Below are positions 22,733 through 29,234 of a DNA stretch of 64,000 bases, one piece after another. Below the pieces are notes generated by a model, which had not been told where the DNA came from, did not search any database, and worked only from the letters and a program-made list of their open reading frames with translations. The position numbers and the translations under genes are program-made. How positions within the stretch are numbered: the stretch's first letter is position 1; every line of letters begins with the position of its first letter. Source of the stretch: Acidaminococcus massiliensis (GTDB lineage Bacteria; Bacillota; Negativicutes; Acidaminococcales; Acidaminococcaceae); the NCBI RefSeq assembly GCF_900095825.1, contig NZ_LT608315.1, positions 795,872-859,871 on the forward strand. The letters are read 5' to 3'.

Positions 22733-23527
22733 TTGGAGATTAAATATCTGGATGAAATCAATTCTTTCCACGATTGGCTGATTACGAATCCTGTCCCAAC
22801 CACCGCACGTGTCCTTTGGTTTGCATTGATGCATTATTGCAACCGCACCGGCTGGCGGACGGAATTCAATCTGGCCATATCAGCGTTAGAATTGGACACA
22901 GGTCTGAGCAAGCAGGCCATCATTCGGGCAAGAAACGCTCTCCAACAAGCAGGAAGAATAAAGGTCACCGTACGCAAAGGAAATCAGGCCGCATTATACC
23001 ATATTATCCCATTTGCGTTCCTTAAAGAGACGCAAATTGATACGCAAAGTGATACTTGCGTGATACACAAGGAAGACGCAAAGTGTCGCTTGGATGATAC
23101 GCAAAGTGATACCATACCTAGACTAGATAAAGACAAGACTAAGACTAGAAAAGAAAAAGAGAAAAAAGAAAACACGCCCCTTGATTTGATTCGCCTCTTC
23201 GCTGGTGACAATGCAGAACTTAAAGCATCCTTGATCGGTTGGATGGAAATGCGCACCAGAATCCGGAAGCCTCTGACTACCCGCGCTACTGAACTGGCGC
23301 TCAAAAGGCTCAATACCCTGGCGCAGGGAGACCAGGACCTGATGGCAGCCATTGCGGACCAGAGCACCATGAATTCCTGGCAAGGCTTTTTCCCGCTCAA
23401 AGGGGAGAGTGTATCCCGACTCGGAGGAATCGAGGGGGCGCTGAACCAGGCCAGAAAGGCAACGGAGGATCTGGGAGAACGGAACTATGCGGATTGGATC
23501 GCAGAAGTGGAGGATGCCGATGGATGA
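22733..23527 (+). CDS. Phage replication initiator (winged-helix, DnaD-like)
   Basis: 264 residues. N-terminal winged helix (VPTTARVLWFALMHYCN ... LELDTGLSKQAIIRARNALQQAGRI), a charged linker and a C-terminal helical region. It probably binds the phage origin and recruits the helicase loader encoded next. A TTG start at 22733 is 8 nt after AAGGAGG; the GTG at 22724 overlaps that site. The linker-coding DNA holds direct repeats that may be the origin itself. Confidence 0.75.
   Translation: MEIKYLDEINSFHDWLITNPVPTTARVLWFALMHYCNRTGWRTEFNLAISALELDTGLSKQAIIRARNALQQAGRIKVTVRKGNQAALYHIIPFAFLKETQIDTQSDTCVIHKEDAKCRLDDTQSDTIPRLDKDKTKTRKEKEKKENTPLDLIRLFAGDNAELKASLIGWMEMRTRIRKPLTTRATELALKRLNTLAQGDQDLMAAIADQSTMNSWQGFFPLKGESVSRLGGIEGALNQARKATEDLGERNYADWIAEVEDADG
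23029..23160. other. Candidate phage replication origin (iterons plus AT-rich tract)
   Basis: Inside the initiator gene, an 18-bp direct repeat TGATACGCAAAGTGATAC occurs at 23038-23055 and 23095-23112. Two partial copies (GACGCAAATTG at about 23029 and GACGCAAAGTG at about 23075) lie between and before them. An AT-rich, CTAGA/GACTA-repeating tract (23119-23160) follows. Initiator-gene-internal iterons next to an easily melted tract are typical of phage origins. Confidence 0.5.
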
Positions 23528-24059
23528 AGCACTTGCGCTGATCAAATGCGCTTACCCGAAATTCACCGATGAGCAGGCACGGGTGTACGGGATCTGCCTG
23601 AAAGAGATCCCTGACGAAGTGCTGAAAAAGGCTGTGGTGAATGTGATCAAGCAGTCGAGATTCCTGCCGACGATTGCCGAAATCATCGAAGAATCAAAGC
23701 TGGTGTGGCAGTATGCTCGGGGAATTGAGCTGCCCAACGCAGAACAGGGCTGGGCAGAAGTCTACAAAGCCATCGGAGCCGTTGGCCCTTACCGGAAGCC
23801 CGTGTTCAAAGACCCGATGGTCCAAAAAACGGTGGAATGCATGGGCTGGCAGAGCATCTGCAACATGCTGGAAAGTGATGTGCCGCGGGTACGGGATACA
23901 TTTCTGCGGATGTACCAGAACAACACAGAGCGCAAAGAAACGACCCGGAGAATGAGAACTACCTTGGCAGATGGAAAAGTACAGGCTCTTGTGTCCAGGA
24001 CTGCACAACACCTTTTGACCCAAAAGGTGCAAGAGAAAGAACGGAGGAAAATCGAATGA
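23520..24059 (+). CDS. Replicative helicase loader (G39P-like)
   Basis: 179 residues. The N-terminal helical domain MDEALALIKCAYPKFTDEQARV ... VVNVIKQSRFLPTIAEIIEESK resembles SPP1 G39P-type loader/inhibitors. Such proteins bring DnaB to the initiator-bound origin. The ATG at 23520 is 6 nt after GGAGG and overlaps the initiator stop. The window shows no phage DnaB, so host helicase is presumably used. Confidence 0.65.
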   Translation: MDEALALIKCAYPKFTDEQARVYGICLKEIPDEVLKKAVVNVIKQSRFLPTIAEIIEESKLVWQYARGIELPNAEQGWAEVYKAIGAVGPYRKPVFKDPMVQKTVECMGWQSICNMLESDVPRVRDTFLRMYQNNTERKETTRRMRTTLADGKVQALVSRTAQHLLTQKVQEKERRKIE

Positions 24060-24538
24060 TCAAGATTTTGAGTGTGAAGAACGATCCCAAAGATTTGAGC
24101 ACGTATGTGATCAAGTACCAGGAAACGAAAGGGGTGTTCATGAATGTGGTTACACTGTCCTGTGATGAACCGGGGCTGCCGGAATTTGACGCAGCATTCA
24201 AAACTCTAAGAAAAGATTTCTGCATCTTAGCAGCCATGCAGCCGGCAGAGACGGTTAAAGGAGCTGATCCGATGGAACGGGTCTATGTAAGCAGCATTTC
24301 AGCCCATGAAGGGAAAGACAAAACGACCTTTTCACTGACAGGCAAGGTGTACGATCCGTATATCGGGGACTACCTGACGATTTCGCTGCCTTCTGTGGAC
24401 CAGGATTGTTTGGGCAAGACAATTCCGCTTGATATCCAGGAGCTTTTCACCCAGGCTGAGAAATACGTACAGGGAGAACGGGCACAGCAGAACTTGTTTG
24501 ACCAGGAAGAAGAACAAGACCTGAGGGTGGTTAGTTGA
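24056..24538 (+). CDS. Hypothetical phage protein
   Basis: 160 residues, mixed alpha/beta, no recognised family (VFMNVVTLSCDEPGLPEFDAAF; VYVSSISAHEGKDKTTFSLTGKVYDPYIGDY). It overlaps its neighbours by 4 and 1 bases, so it is part of the replication operon. Confidence 0.55.
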   Translation: MIKILSVKNDPKDLSTYVIKYQETKGVFMNVVTLSCDEPGLPEFDAAFKTLRKDFCILAAMQPAETVKGADPMERVYVSSISAHEGKDKTTFSLTGKVYDPYIGDYLTISLPSVDQDCLGKTIPLDIQELFTQAEKYVQGERAQQNLFDQEEEQDLRVVS

Positions 24539-24648
24539 TGAGCGAAAAAAAGTATGTGGCTTGTATGGCATTAGCTGTTATCTGTGGGATGATCCTGGTG
24601 GCCGCAGCCACTCTTTTGGGACAGCTAATAGCGGCAATGATCTTCTAG
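24538..24648 (+). CDS. 36-residue membrane peptide
   Basis: MSEKKYVACMALAVICGMIL then a hydrophobic tail ending LIAAMIF: one membrane segment. The ATG overlaps the previous stop (TGATG), supporting translational coupling. Unknown function. Confidence 0.4.
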   Translation: MSEKKYVACMALAVICGMILVAAATLLGQLIAAMIF

Positions 24649-24659
24649 GGGGGATAGAG

Positions 24660-24887
24660 ATGCTGTCAAAACAGGAATTGCTGGAACTGGAAAGACTTGA
24701 TGGATCCAGGCTGAAAGAGATTGCCGAGGAAACGGAGAACGGCAAGCCCACGGAACGGGCGCAGGCAGCAAAACAGATCATAATCGGGAGATGGCCTGCA
24801 GAGCATGGGAAGTGCTGCTCTCCGGATATGGACCTGGATTACTACGAGAGAAGAGGAAGCAGCTGCTTCCAGAAAAAGTTTAGGTAA
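24660..24887 (+). CDS. Hypothetical phage protein
   Basis: 75 residues (MLSKQELLELERLDGSRLKE ... YYERRGSSCFQKKFR), helical and charged. GGGGGG lies about 7 nt before the ATG. No family recognised. Lies 13 bp ahead of ssb. Confidence 0.45.
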   Translation: MLSKQELLELERLDGSRLKEIAEETENGKPTERAQAAKQIIIGRWPAEHGKCCSPDMDLDYYERRGSSCFQKKFR

Positions 24888-24900
24888 GGAGGCCGAGAAA

Positions 24901-25323
24901 ATGAACCGAGTTGTATTGTTAGGGCGCCTTGTGAAGGATCCGGAAGTTAGAGTTACGACTACCGGAAAGACGGTATGCGCTTTTACTCTGGCAGTAGATA
25001 GGCCGGTAGGAAGGGATGGAAAGAGAGAAGCGGATTTCATCAACATCGTAGCCTGGAATAAAACCGCAGAAATAGCCGGCAACAATTTGAACAAAGGGCA
25101 GAGAGCTCTAATCGAAGGACGGCTGCAGATTCGGAGTTATAACGATAGAGAAGGCAAAAGACAGTATGTGGCGGAAGTTATTGCCGAACGAGTGGAATTC
25201 ATCGAGCGAAAAGAAAAAGCGCCTCAGATCCAAAGCCAGCCACCTCAGCGAGGCTTTGAAAGCATGGGACAGGATGTTACGGGAGAACCTGGATTCGAAT
25301 TTGACGAAGAAATCCCATTCTAG
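24901..25323 (+). CDS. ssb: Phage single-stranded DNA-binding protein
   Basis: 140 residues: OB fold over residues 1-105 (MNRVVLLGRLVKDPEVRVT, AFTLAVDRPVGRDGKREADF), acidic tail ending EFDEEIPF, the classic C-terminal tip that recruits replication and repair proteins. GGAGGCCGAGAAA precedes the ATG. Supports phage replication and ERF-type recombination. Confidence 0.94.
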   Translation: MNRVVLLGRLVKDPEVRVTTTGKTVCAFTLAVDRPVGRDGKREADFINIVAWNKTAEIAGNNLNKGQRALIEGRLQIRSYNDREGKRQYVAEVIAERVEFIERKEKAPQIQSQPPQRGFESMGQDVTGEPGFEFDEEIPF

Positions 25324-25334
25324 GAGATGGCAGT

Positions 25335-25676
25335 ATGGTCAACGGAAAGAAGAAAGGCAAGAACGGTGAGCTGGAAGTGGTCCGACTCTGCCGGGCCCAG
25401 GGCTATGAAGCAAGGCGCTCTGCCCAGTACTGTGGAAACAATGAAGATGGCACTGCCGATGTGGTGGGGCTGCCTGGCATTCACATCGAAGTCAAACGGG
25501 TGGAGCGCCTGAACCTAGACGATGCTCTGGCCCAGGCTTCAAGAGATGCGAAAAAGACTACCGGAAGCATTCCGACCGTGTTCCACCGGAAAAACGGGAC
25601 CGGCTGGAAGGTGACCATGGGTGCCGACGATTGGTTCCGGCTCTACCGGGAATGGGAAGCGGGAGGAAAGCCATGA
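25335..25676 (+). CDS. Holliday-junction-resolvase-like PD-(D/E)xK nuclease
   Basis: 113 residues. KGKNGELEVVRLCRAQGYEARRS, then GTADVVGLPGIHIEVKRVER: glutamate, aspartate and E-x-K residues of the PD-(D/E)xK core. Phage proteins of this pattern are usually assigned as junction resolvases. Likely resolves branched replication or recombination intermediates. Overlaps the next gene by 4 bp. Confidence 0.75.
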   Translation: MVNGKKKGKNGELEVVRLCRAQGYEARRSAQYCGNNEDGTADVVGLPGIHIEVKRVERLNLDDALAQASRDAKKTTGSIPTVFHRKNGTGWKVTMGADDWFRLYREWEAGGKP

Positions 25677-25846
25677 ATGCTGCAGATACTAAAAAGCAGG
25701 AAACCAGAATCAAGAAGCGCTGCACCGGATGCCGATGGGCAAGCCCAAAGGAGTTCCAGCGCTATGAAAGGCTTTGGCCGTTTGTAACCTGTGGTGCCAG
25801 CAACGGACAAAAATGCCTTAAACTGACAGTTTGCCCTTATGGATAA
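25673..25846 (+). CDS. Small cysteine-containing phage protein
   Basis: 57 residues with RCTGCRWASPKEFQRYERLW, VTCGASNGQKCLKLTVCP. Five cysteines suggest a metal site. Translationally coupled to the resolvase gene. Confidence 0.5.
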   Translation: MNAADTKKQETRIKKRCTGCRWASPKEFQRYERLWPFVTCGASNGQKCLKLTVCPYG

Positions 25847-25919
25847 AAGACTATCAGCCTGCGGTTGAGCGGGTAAGACATGCGGCTGAGAACTTGACAC
25901 TGAAGGAGGAGAATGGAAA

Positions 25920-26396
25920 ATGACGGAACAGGTAAAAATCAAACTGATGCCCGGCGGACGTATGCCGAAAAAGAAGACTGCGGGGGCTGCAGCCTGGGAT
26001 TGCTATGCCAGGGTTGATTACCTTCGCTGGATGTTCCCAGGGGAAAAAGGGATAAAGGTTCCCCTGGGGTTTGCCATTGAGCTGCCAGAAGGATACCACG
26101 CAGAAATACTACTCCGTAGCTCTATGGGAATCAAAACGGGCTTGCGGGTTTCCAACAGTACTGGACTAATTGACTCTGACTATAGGGGAGAGGTCAACAT
26201 CATCCTAGACAATGTGCGCAATGTCATGGAAGGAAGAACTGGCGTGGAGGGGATAGGTGACGGCGATCGGATCGCCCAGATGCTCATTGTGAAGGATCCG
26301 GACGTGGAACTGGTTCAGGCAGAAAAGCTCAGCGAAACCGAACGGGGCACAGGCGGATTCGGTAGCACAGGGCTGAATGATGTTGCGGAAGATTGA
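25920..26396 (+). CDS. dut: dUTP pyrophosphatase
   Basis: 158 residues. All five dUTPase motifs are visible: AGAAAWDCYA, RSSMGIKTG, GLIDSDYRGEV, GDRIAQM and GTGGFGSTG. The trimeric enzyme cleaves dUTP to dUMP and pyrophosphate, keeping uracil out of phage DNA. A GGAGGAGAATGGAAA site precedes the ATG. The CRISPR-repeat-like sequence lies 39 bp downstream. Confidence 0.94.
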   Translation: MTEQVKIKLMPGGRMPKKKTAGAAAWDCYARVDYLRWMFPGEKGIKVPLGFAIELPEGYHAEILLRSSMGIKTGLRVSNSTGLIDSDYRGEVNIILDNVRNVMEGRTGVEGIGDGDRIAQMLIVKDPDVELVQAEKLSETERGTGGFGSTGLNDVAED

Positions 26397-26435
26397 GAAG
26401 GCTAGTAAGAAATCACACATGAATAATGACATGGT

Positions 26436-26467
26436 ATTTCAATCCACGCATCCATGTGGGAGACGAC
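26436..26467 (-). other. Solitary type I-C CRISPR-repeat-like unit
   Basis: A 32-nt intergenic sequence that, on the reverse strand, starts GTCG, has a central stem region TCC/GGA around loop CACAT, and ends with GTGGATTGAAAT, the 3' handle of type I-C CRISPR repeats. Length (32 nt), both ends and stem position match I-C repeats; the stem has one C-U mismatch and one G-U pair. There is only one copy, no spacer array and no cas gene in the window. It resembles the solitary repeat units proposed as RNA anti-CRISPRs. Confidence 0.6.
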
Positions 26468-26499
26468 TAAACTAGCGCATGAAAGGGAGGTGAATGCCA

Positions 26500-27003
26500 A
26501 TGCACTACGATTCTTGTGAAAAAGTTTTATTGGGATGGCTGAGCAATTATATCAACTGGTCCATCTATGTTCAGAACCAGGAAGCAGTTATGCAGGATCT
26601 ACAGGCCGAGATTGCATTGGAAGCTGCTCCCAAGACTACCCACTATAGCTTTGAACCTGGTGGAGGCGGATGGAATAAGCCAAGCCCAGAGGAAGCTGCT
26701 TTAGATCGGAAGGAAGCAAAGCAACACCAGCTGAATTTAATGAAAGTCAAACATAAGAAGCTTTCTACCAGGATCGATAACATCAATCGTTCCTTGGCTG
26801 CTTTAAGCGGGACTGATGAAAAGATTGTAAGGCAGCGGGGCATTTACCAAAAGAAGTGGGATGCGATTGCCGCAGATGTGCATTGTGATGAGAGCATATG
26901 CCGTAAGAGATACCATAGAGCGATCTCCCAAATGACCTGTATGATCTTTGGACCTAGCGTGGGGCCATCTCAAATCAATCTATTTTCGGGGAAAGAAAAG
27001 TGA
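26500..27003 (+). CDS. ArpU/RinA-like late transcription regulator
   Basis: 167 residues. Central helices and a C-terminal helix-turn-helix-like stretch (DVHCDESICRKRYHRAISQMTCMIF) resemble the sigma-like C-terminal domain of ArpU/RinA phage late activators. It is the last early gene, directly before the late promoter region with phased repeats, the usual place of this regulator. ATG 26500 lies 9 nt after GGAGG; ATG 26494 is the alternative. Confidence 0.65.
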   Translation: MHYDSCEKVLLGWLSNYINWSIYVQNQEAVMQDLQAEIALEAAPKTTHYSFEPGGGGWNKPSPEEAALDRKEAKQHQLNLMKVKHKKLSTRIDNINRSLAALSGTDEKIVRQRGIYQKKWDAIAADVHCDESICRKRYHRAISQMTCMIFGPSVGPSQINLFSGKEK

Positions 27004-27004
27004 T

Positions 27005-27059
27005 ACCCGGTTTTCACACCTTTTTCACCCGTTTTTAACCCGGAATTCACCCGTTTTTT
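27005..27059 (+). repeat. Five tandem 11-bp repeats, probable activator sites
   Basis: Units begin at 27005, 27016, 27027, 27038 and 27049: ACCCGGTTTTC, ACACCTTTTTC, ACCCGTTTTTA, ACCCGGAATTC, ACCCGTTTTTT. The exact 11-bp period places each on the same face of the helix. They replace the -35 region of the late promoter and follow the ArpU-like gene. Confidence 0.75.
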
Positions 27060-27074
27060 AAAATAGAATTGTAG

Positions 27075-27080
27075 TATAAT
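27075..27080 (+). promoter_or_regulatory. -10 element of the late promoter
   Basis: TATAAT without a recognisable -35 at 16-18 bp; the last 11-bp repeat occupies that area, as expected for an activator-dependent promoter. Confidence 0.6.
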
Positions 27081-27086
27081 AATATC

Positions 27087-27158
27087 GTGGTAAGTGGAGA
27101 GCAAACCACAACAGTCTCCTTTTGTGAAGGCGCTCTGAATGAACAGGGCGTCTTTTTT
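27087..27158 (+). ncRNA. Pseudoknot-plus-terminator RNA at the start of the late transcript
   Basis: Just after the late -10, GTGG (27087-27090), GGAGA (27096-27100), CCAC (27106-27109) and TCTCC (27115-27119) are interleaved and can form an H-type pseudoknot. A GGCGCTCTG/CAGGGCGTC hairpin with a T6 tract (27129-27158) follows. Either a short RNA ending here or a leader through which RNA polymerase must be antiterminated to reach the structural genes. Confidence 0.5.
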
Positions 27159-27246
27159 ATAATTAAGGAAGTCCATAACAAGCGAAATGTGATACAATAC
27201 AAAGAATATATTTTCATTGGCTTGTTATGTGAAGGGACTAAAAATT

Positions 27247-27429
27247 ATGGGGAGATATGAAGATCGTGGCAAATTTAAAACTTGCAAAGAGTGTGGTAAA
27301 AGTTTTTATTTATCCTGCGGAGGCCCGTGGGCATGGCAAATTCACTATAAAGGCCACAGATATACCTTTTGTTCTTATAACTGCAAAAGGAAGTTTGAAA
27401 AACGGATCCTAGAGGAACTGAAGGAGTAA
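27247..27429 (+). CDS. Small zinc-finger-like phage protein
   Basis: 60 residues with CKECGKSFYLSCGG and HRYTFCSYNCKRKFEK: two CxxC/CxxxC pairs of a treble-clef-like finger. GAAGGGACTAAAAATT precedes the ATG at 27247. Likely nucleic-acid binding; no family recognised. Confidence 0.55.
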   Translation: MGRYEDRGKFKTCKECGKSFYLSCGGPWAWQIHYKGHRYTFCSYNCKRKFEKRILEELKE

Positions 27430-27436
27430 AGAAGTC

Positions 27437-28081
27437 TTGGAGCATTATATTTTGGTAATTCTTATGCTCACACCTGGCTTTATCGCAAAAGAAACAGCTA
27501 GAATGGTGGGCAACATAAAGAAAAAATCATCTGCCTTGGAGCAGGGAATCAATTATTTTGTATATAGCTTTTTTACGTTGGCGCTTATTGGAAGCCTTTT
27601 TCTTCTTATGGAATACATACAGGTTTCCGTAATGATGCAATTGGGAATACTCATATTGAGTATTCCTATTGTTGGTGTTTTAGTAGGAATCATTTGGCAG
27701 CTATTTTTAAAACACCAGTTTATTAAAATGTGCCGATGGCTCTCTATAAGATTTACCGGGTACGAATACTTTCAAGAAGACAGTTTACTGAACACCAATA
27801 TGATGGATGGTGAACATCATTTAATTGAGGTGATTAAAGACGGTGAACGGGTAGCAGCAGGGGATTTTTTAGGAGCGTCGTTTGGGACAGATGAGGTGGA
27901 AGAAATGAAAGTAAACAGCCACCCTGTTTATGCAGAGTGGCTAGATGATAAACGATATGCGTCATGGTTCCAGCATAAATGTGTATTCCTAGATTTCACA
28001 CATAATATTAGAGTGATTGAGTATACATATCCAGAGGGCTTCTTTGACGCAAAGTTTGATCCGAATAAGATCACTTCTTAG
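27437..28081 (+). CDS. DUF6338-like membrane protein
   Basis: 214 residues. Three N-terminal membrane segments (HYILVILMLTPGFIAKET, INYFVYSFFTLALIGSLFLL, MQLGILILSIPIVGVLVGII) and a soluble C-terminal domain (SSxSF-like LGASFGTDEVEEM ... VRVIEYTYPEGF region). The N-terminal PGF motif resembles DUF6338 proteins. It starts with TTG, 10 nt after AAGGAG. Unlike phage structural genes, it is probably an accessory gene inserted between regulation and packaging. Confidence 0.55.
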   Translation: MEHYILVILMLTPGFIAKETARMVGNIKKKSSALEQGINYFVYSFFTLALIGSLFLLMEYIQVSVMMQLGILILSIPIVGVLVGIIWQLFLKHQFIKMCRWLSIRFTGYEYFQEDSLLNTNMMDGEHHLIEVIKDGERVAAGDFLGASFGTDEVEEMKVNSHPVYAEWLDDKRYASWFQHKCVFLDFTHNIRVIEYTYPEGFFDAKFDPNKITS

Positions 28082-28202
28082 AGAAATCTTTTTGAGGCTT
28101 TGGGGGAGCTGGCGGATTCTTTAGTGTAGGGCTACATGGCTTTTGGAAGCCATCTCTTTTTTCGAATCTGTTATTAACATGTTTAGGGGTTTGAGTAATC
28201 AT
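28071..28202 (-). CDS. Small proline-rich protein on the reverse strand
   Basis: 43 residues, MITQTPKHVNNRFEKRDGFQ then a proline-rich end (NPPAPPKPQKDFSKK). A perfect AAGGAGGTGA site lies 7 nt before the ATG, and TATACT/TATATA upstream could be a -10. It overlaps the 3' end of the membrane-protein gene by 11 bp, convergent. Unknown function; strong ribosome site is the main support. Confidence 0.55.
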   Translation of the reverse strand: MITQTPKHVNNRFEKRDGFQKPCSPTLKNPPAPPKPQKDFSKK

Positions 28203-28311
28203 TTATTTATCACCTCCTTTGGATGACAGTATATATAAAAACTAAACAAAAAGAAAGAGCAGCATCTATCCTTGAATAAGGGTAGGTGCTTATTTATTTG
28301 GAGGGAGAAAG

Positions 28312-28692
28312 ATGCATCTAATAAGTTGTGCAAGGTGTGGGCGAATACACCCCTATGGGCAGTGCCCTATACCCGTTACTAAAAACTATAGGGACAGGGC
28401 TAAAAGCAAGAACAGGGTACAGAAGTTTAGATCAACGGCAAGATGGCAGCATAAGCGAGAGCAGATCTTAGAGAGAGACAGACACTTATGCAGGATGTGT
28501 TTAGACGAAGGGTATATCAATGGAAAGGATTTACAAGTACATCACATCATACCTATAAGGAAGAACGAGGACTTGATACTGGAAGACGACAATCTGATAA
28601 CACTTTGTCCAATGCACCATCAGCTAGTAGAAGGGGGAAAAAAGTATATAAGTTATCTATACCGGTTAGCAAAGACACCCCCGGGGATTTAA
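28312..28692 (+). CDS. HNH endonuclease of the packaging module
   Basis: 126 residues. Zinc pair CARCGRIHPYGQCP at the N terminus, then the HNH core CRMCLDEGYINGKDLQVHHIIP ... NLITLCPMHHQLVEG. HNH proteins encoded beside terminase help cos cleavage in HK97-like phages, which suggests a cos packaging strategy here (inference). Confidence 0.85.
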   Translation: MHLISCARCGRIHPYGQCPIPVTKNYRDRAKSKNRVQKFRSTARWQHKREQILERDRHLCRMCLDEGYINGKDLQVHHIIPIRKNEDLILEDDNLITLCPMHHQLVEGGKKYISYLYRLAKTPPGI

Positions 28693-28772
28693 GGGAAAAT
28701 AGGGGGTGGGGGTATCCAGACCGGACTGCTCCCCTCAAAAAACGGATTATTTTCAAAAAGGAGGTCCCGGCA

Positions 28773-29234
28773 ATGCCAGGAAGACCTGCGTGCTCGGTAA
28801 AAGCGACAAGACACGCTATGACAAAAGAAGAAAAAGCAATACGAACTAGCATTGAAGATGCAGGGAAAGGCCTGGAGCTGCCAGCTACACCGCCTAAGGA
28901 CATGAGCACAGCGGAAAAGAGGATTTATCGGTGGCTTTACAGGAATCTGCAAGAGAATAGGTTCCTTGGCCAGCTGGATATTGAGACTATGAAAGAAGCC
29001 TGCTTCATCATTGCTGGCCTGCATACCATCAACGTGGAGATACGAAACGATCCCACCAAATTGACGGATCGGGATATTTGCGCTGCCAGGAAAAACTATT
29101 TTGAGCAATACCTGAAAATCTGCCATGAACTGTGCTTATCTCCTGCAGCCAGGGCAAAGATGGGAACCTTGGCCGTGTCTGCCCATAAACAGGAAAAGGA
29201 TCCGCTGCTTAAGATCCTGGGAGGCAAGACGTGA
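28773..29234 (+). CDS. Terminase small subunit (P27-like)
   Basis: 153 residues (MPGRPACSVKATRHAMTKEEKAI ... AHKQEKDPLLKILGGKT). The C-terminal PLLKILGG and the helix-rich body match P27-family small terminases, which recognise the packaging site. GGAGGTCCCGGCA precedes the ATG; it overlaps the large subunit gene by 4 bp. Confidence 0.82.
   Translation: MPGRPACSVKATRHAMTKEEKAIRTSIEDAGKGLELPATPPKDMSTAEKRIYRWLYRNLQENRFLGQLDIETMKEACFIIAGLHTINVEIRNDPTKLTDRDICAARKNYFEQYLKICHELCLSPAARAKMGTLAVSAHKQEKDPLLKILGGKT

Noticed and set aside
26401..26500. A CRISPR array
   Set aside because: Only one repeat-like unit exists; no second copy, spacer or cas gene is present, so it is listed as a solitary unit.
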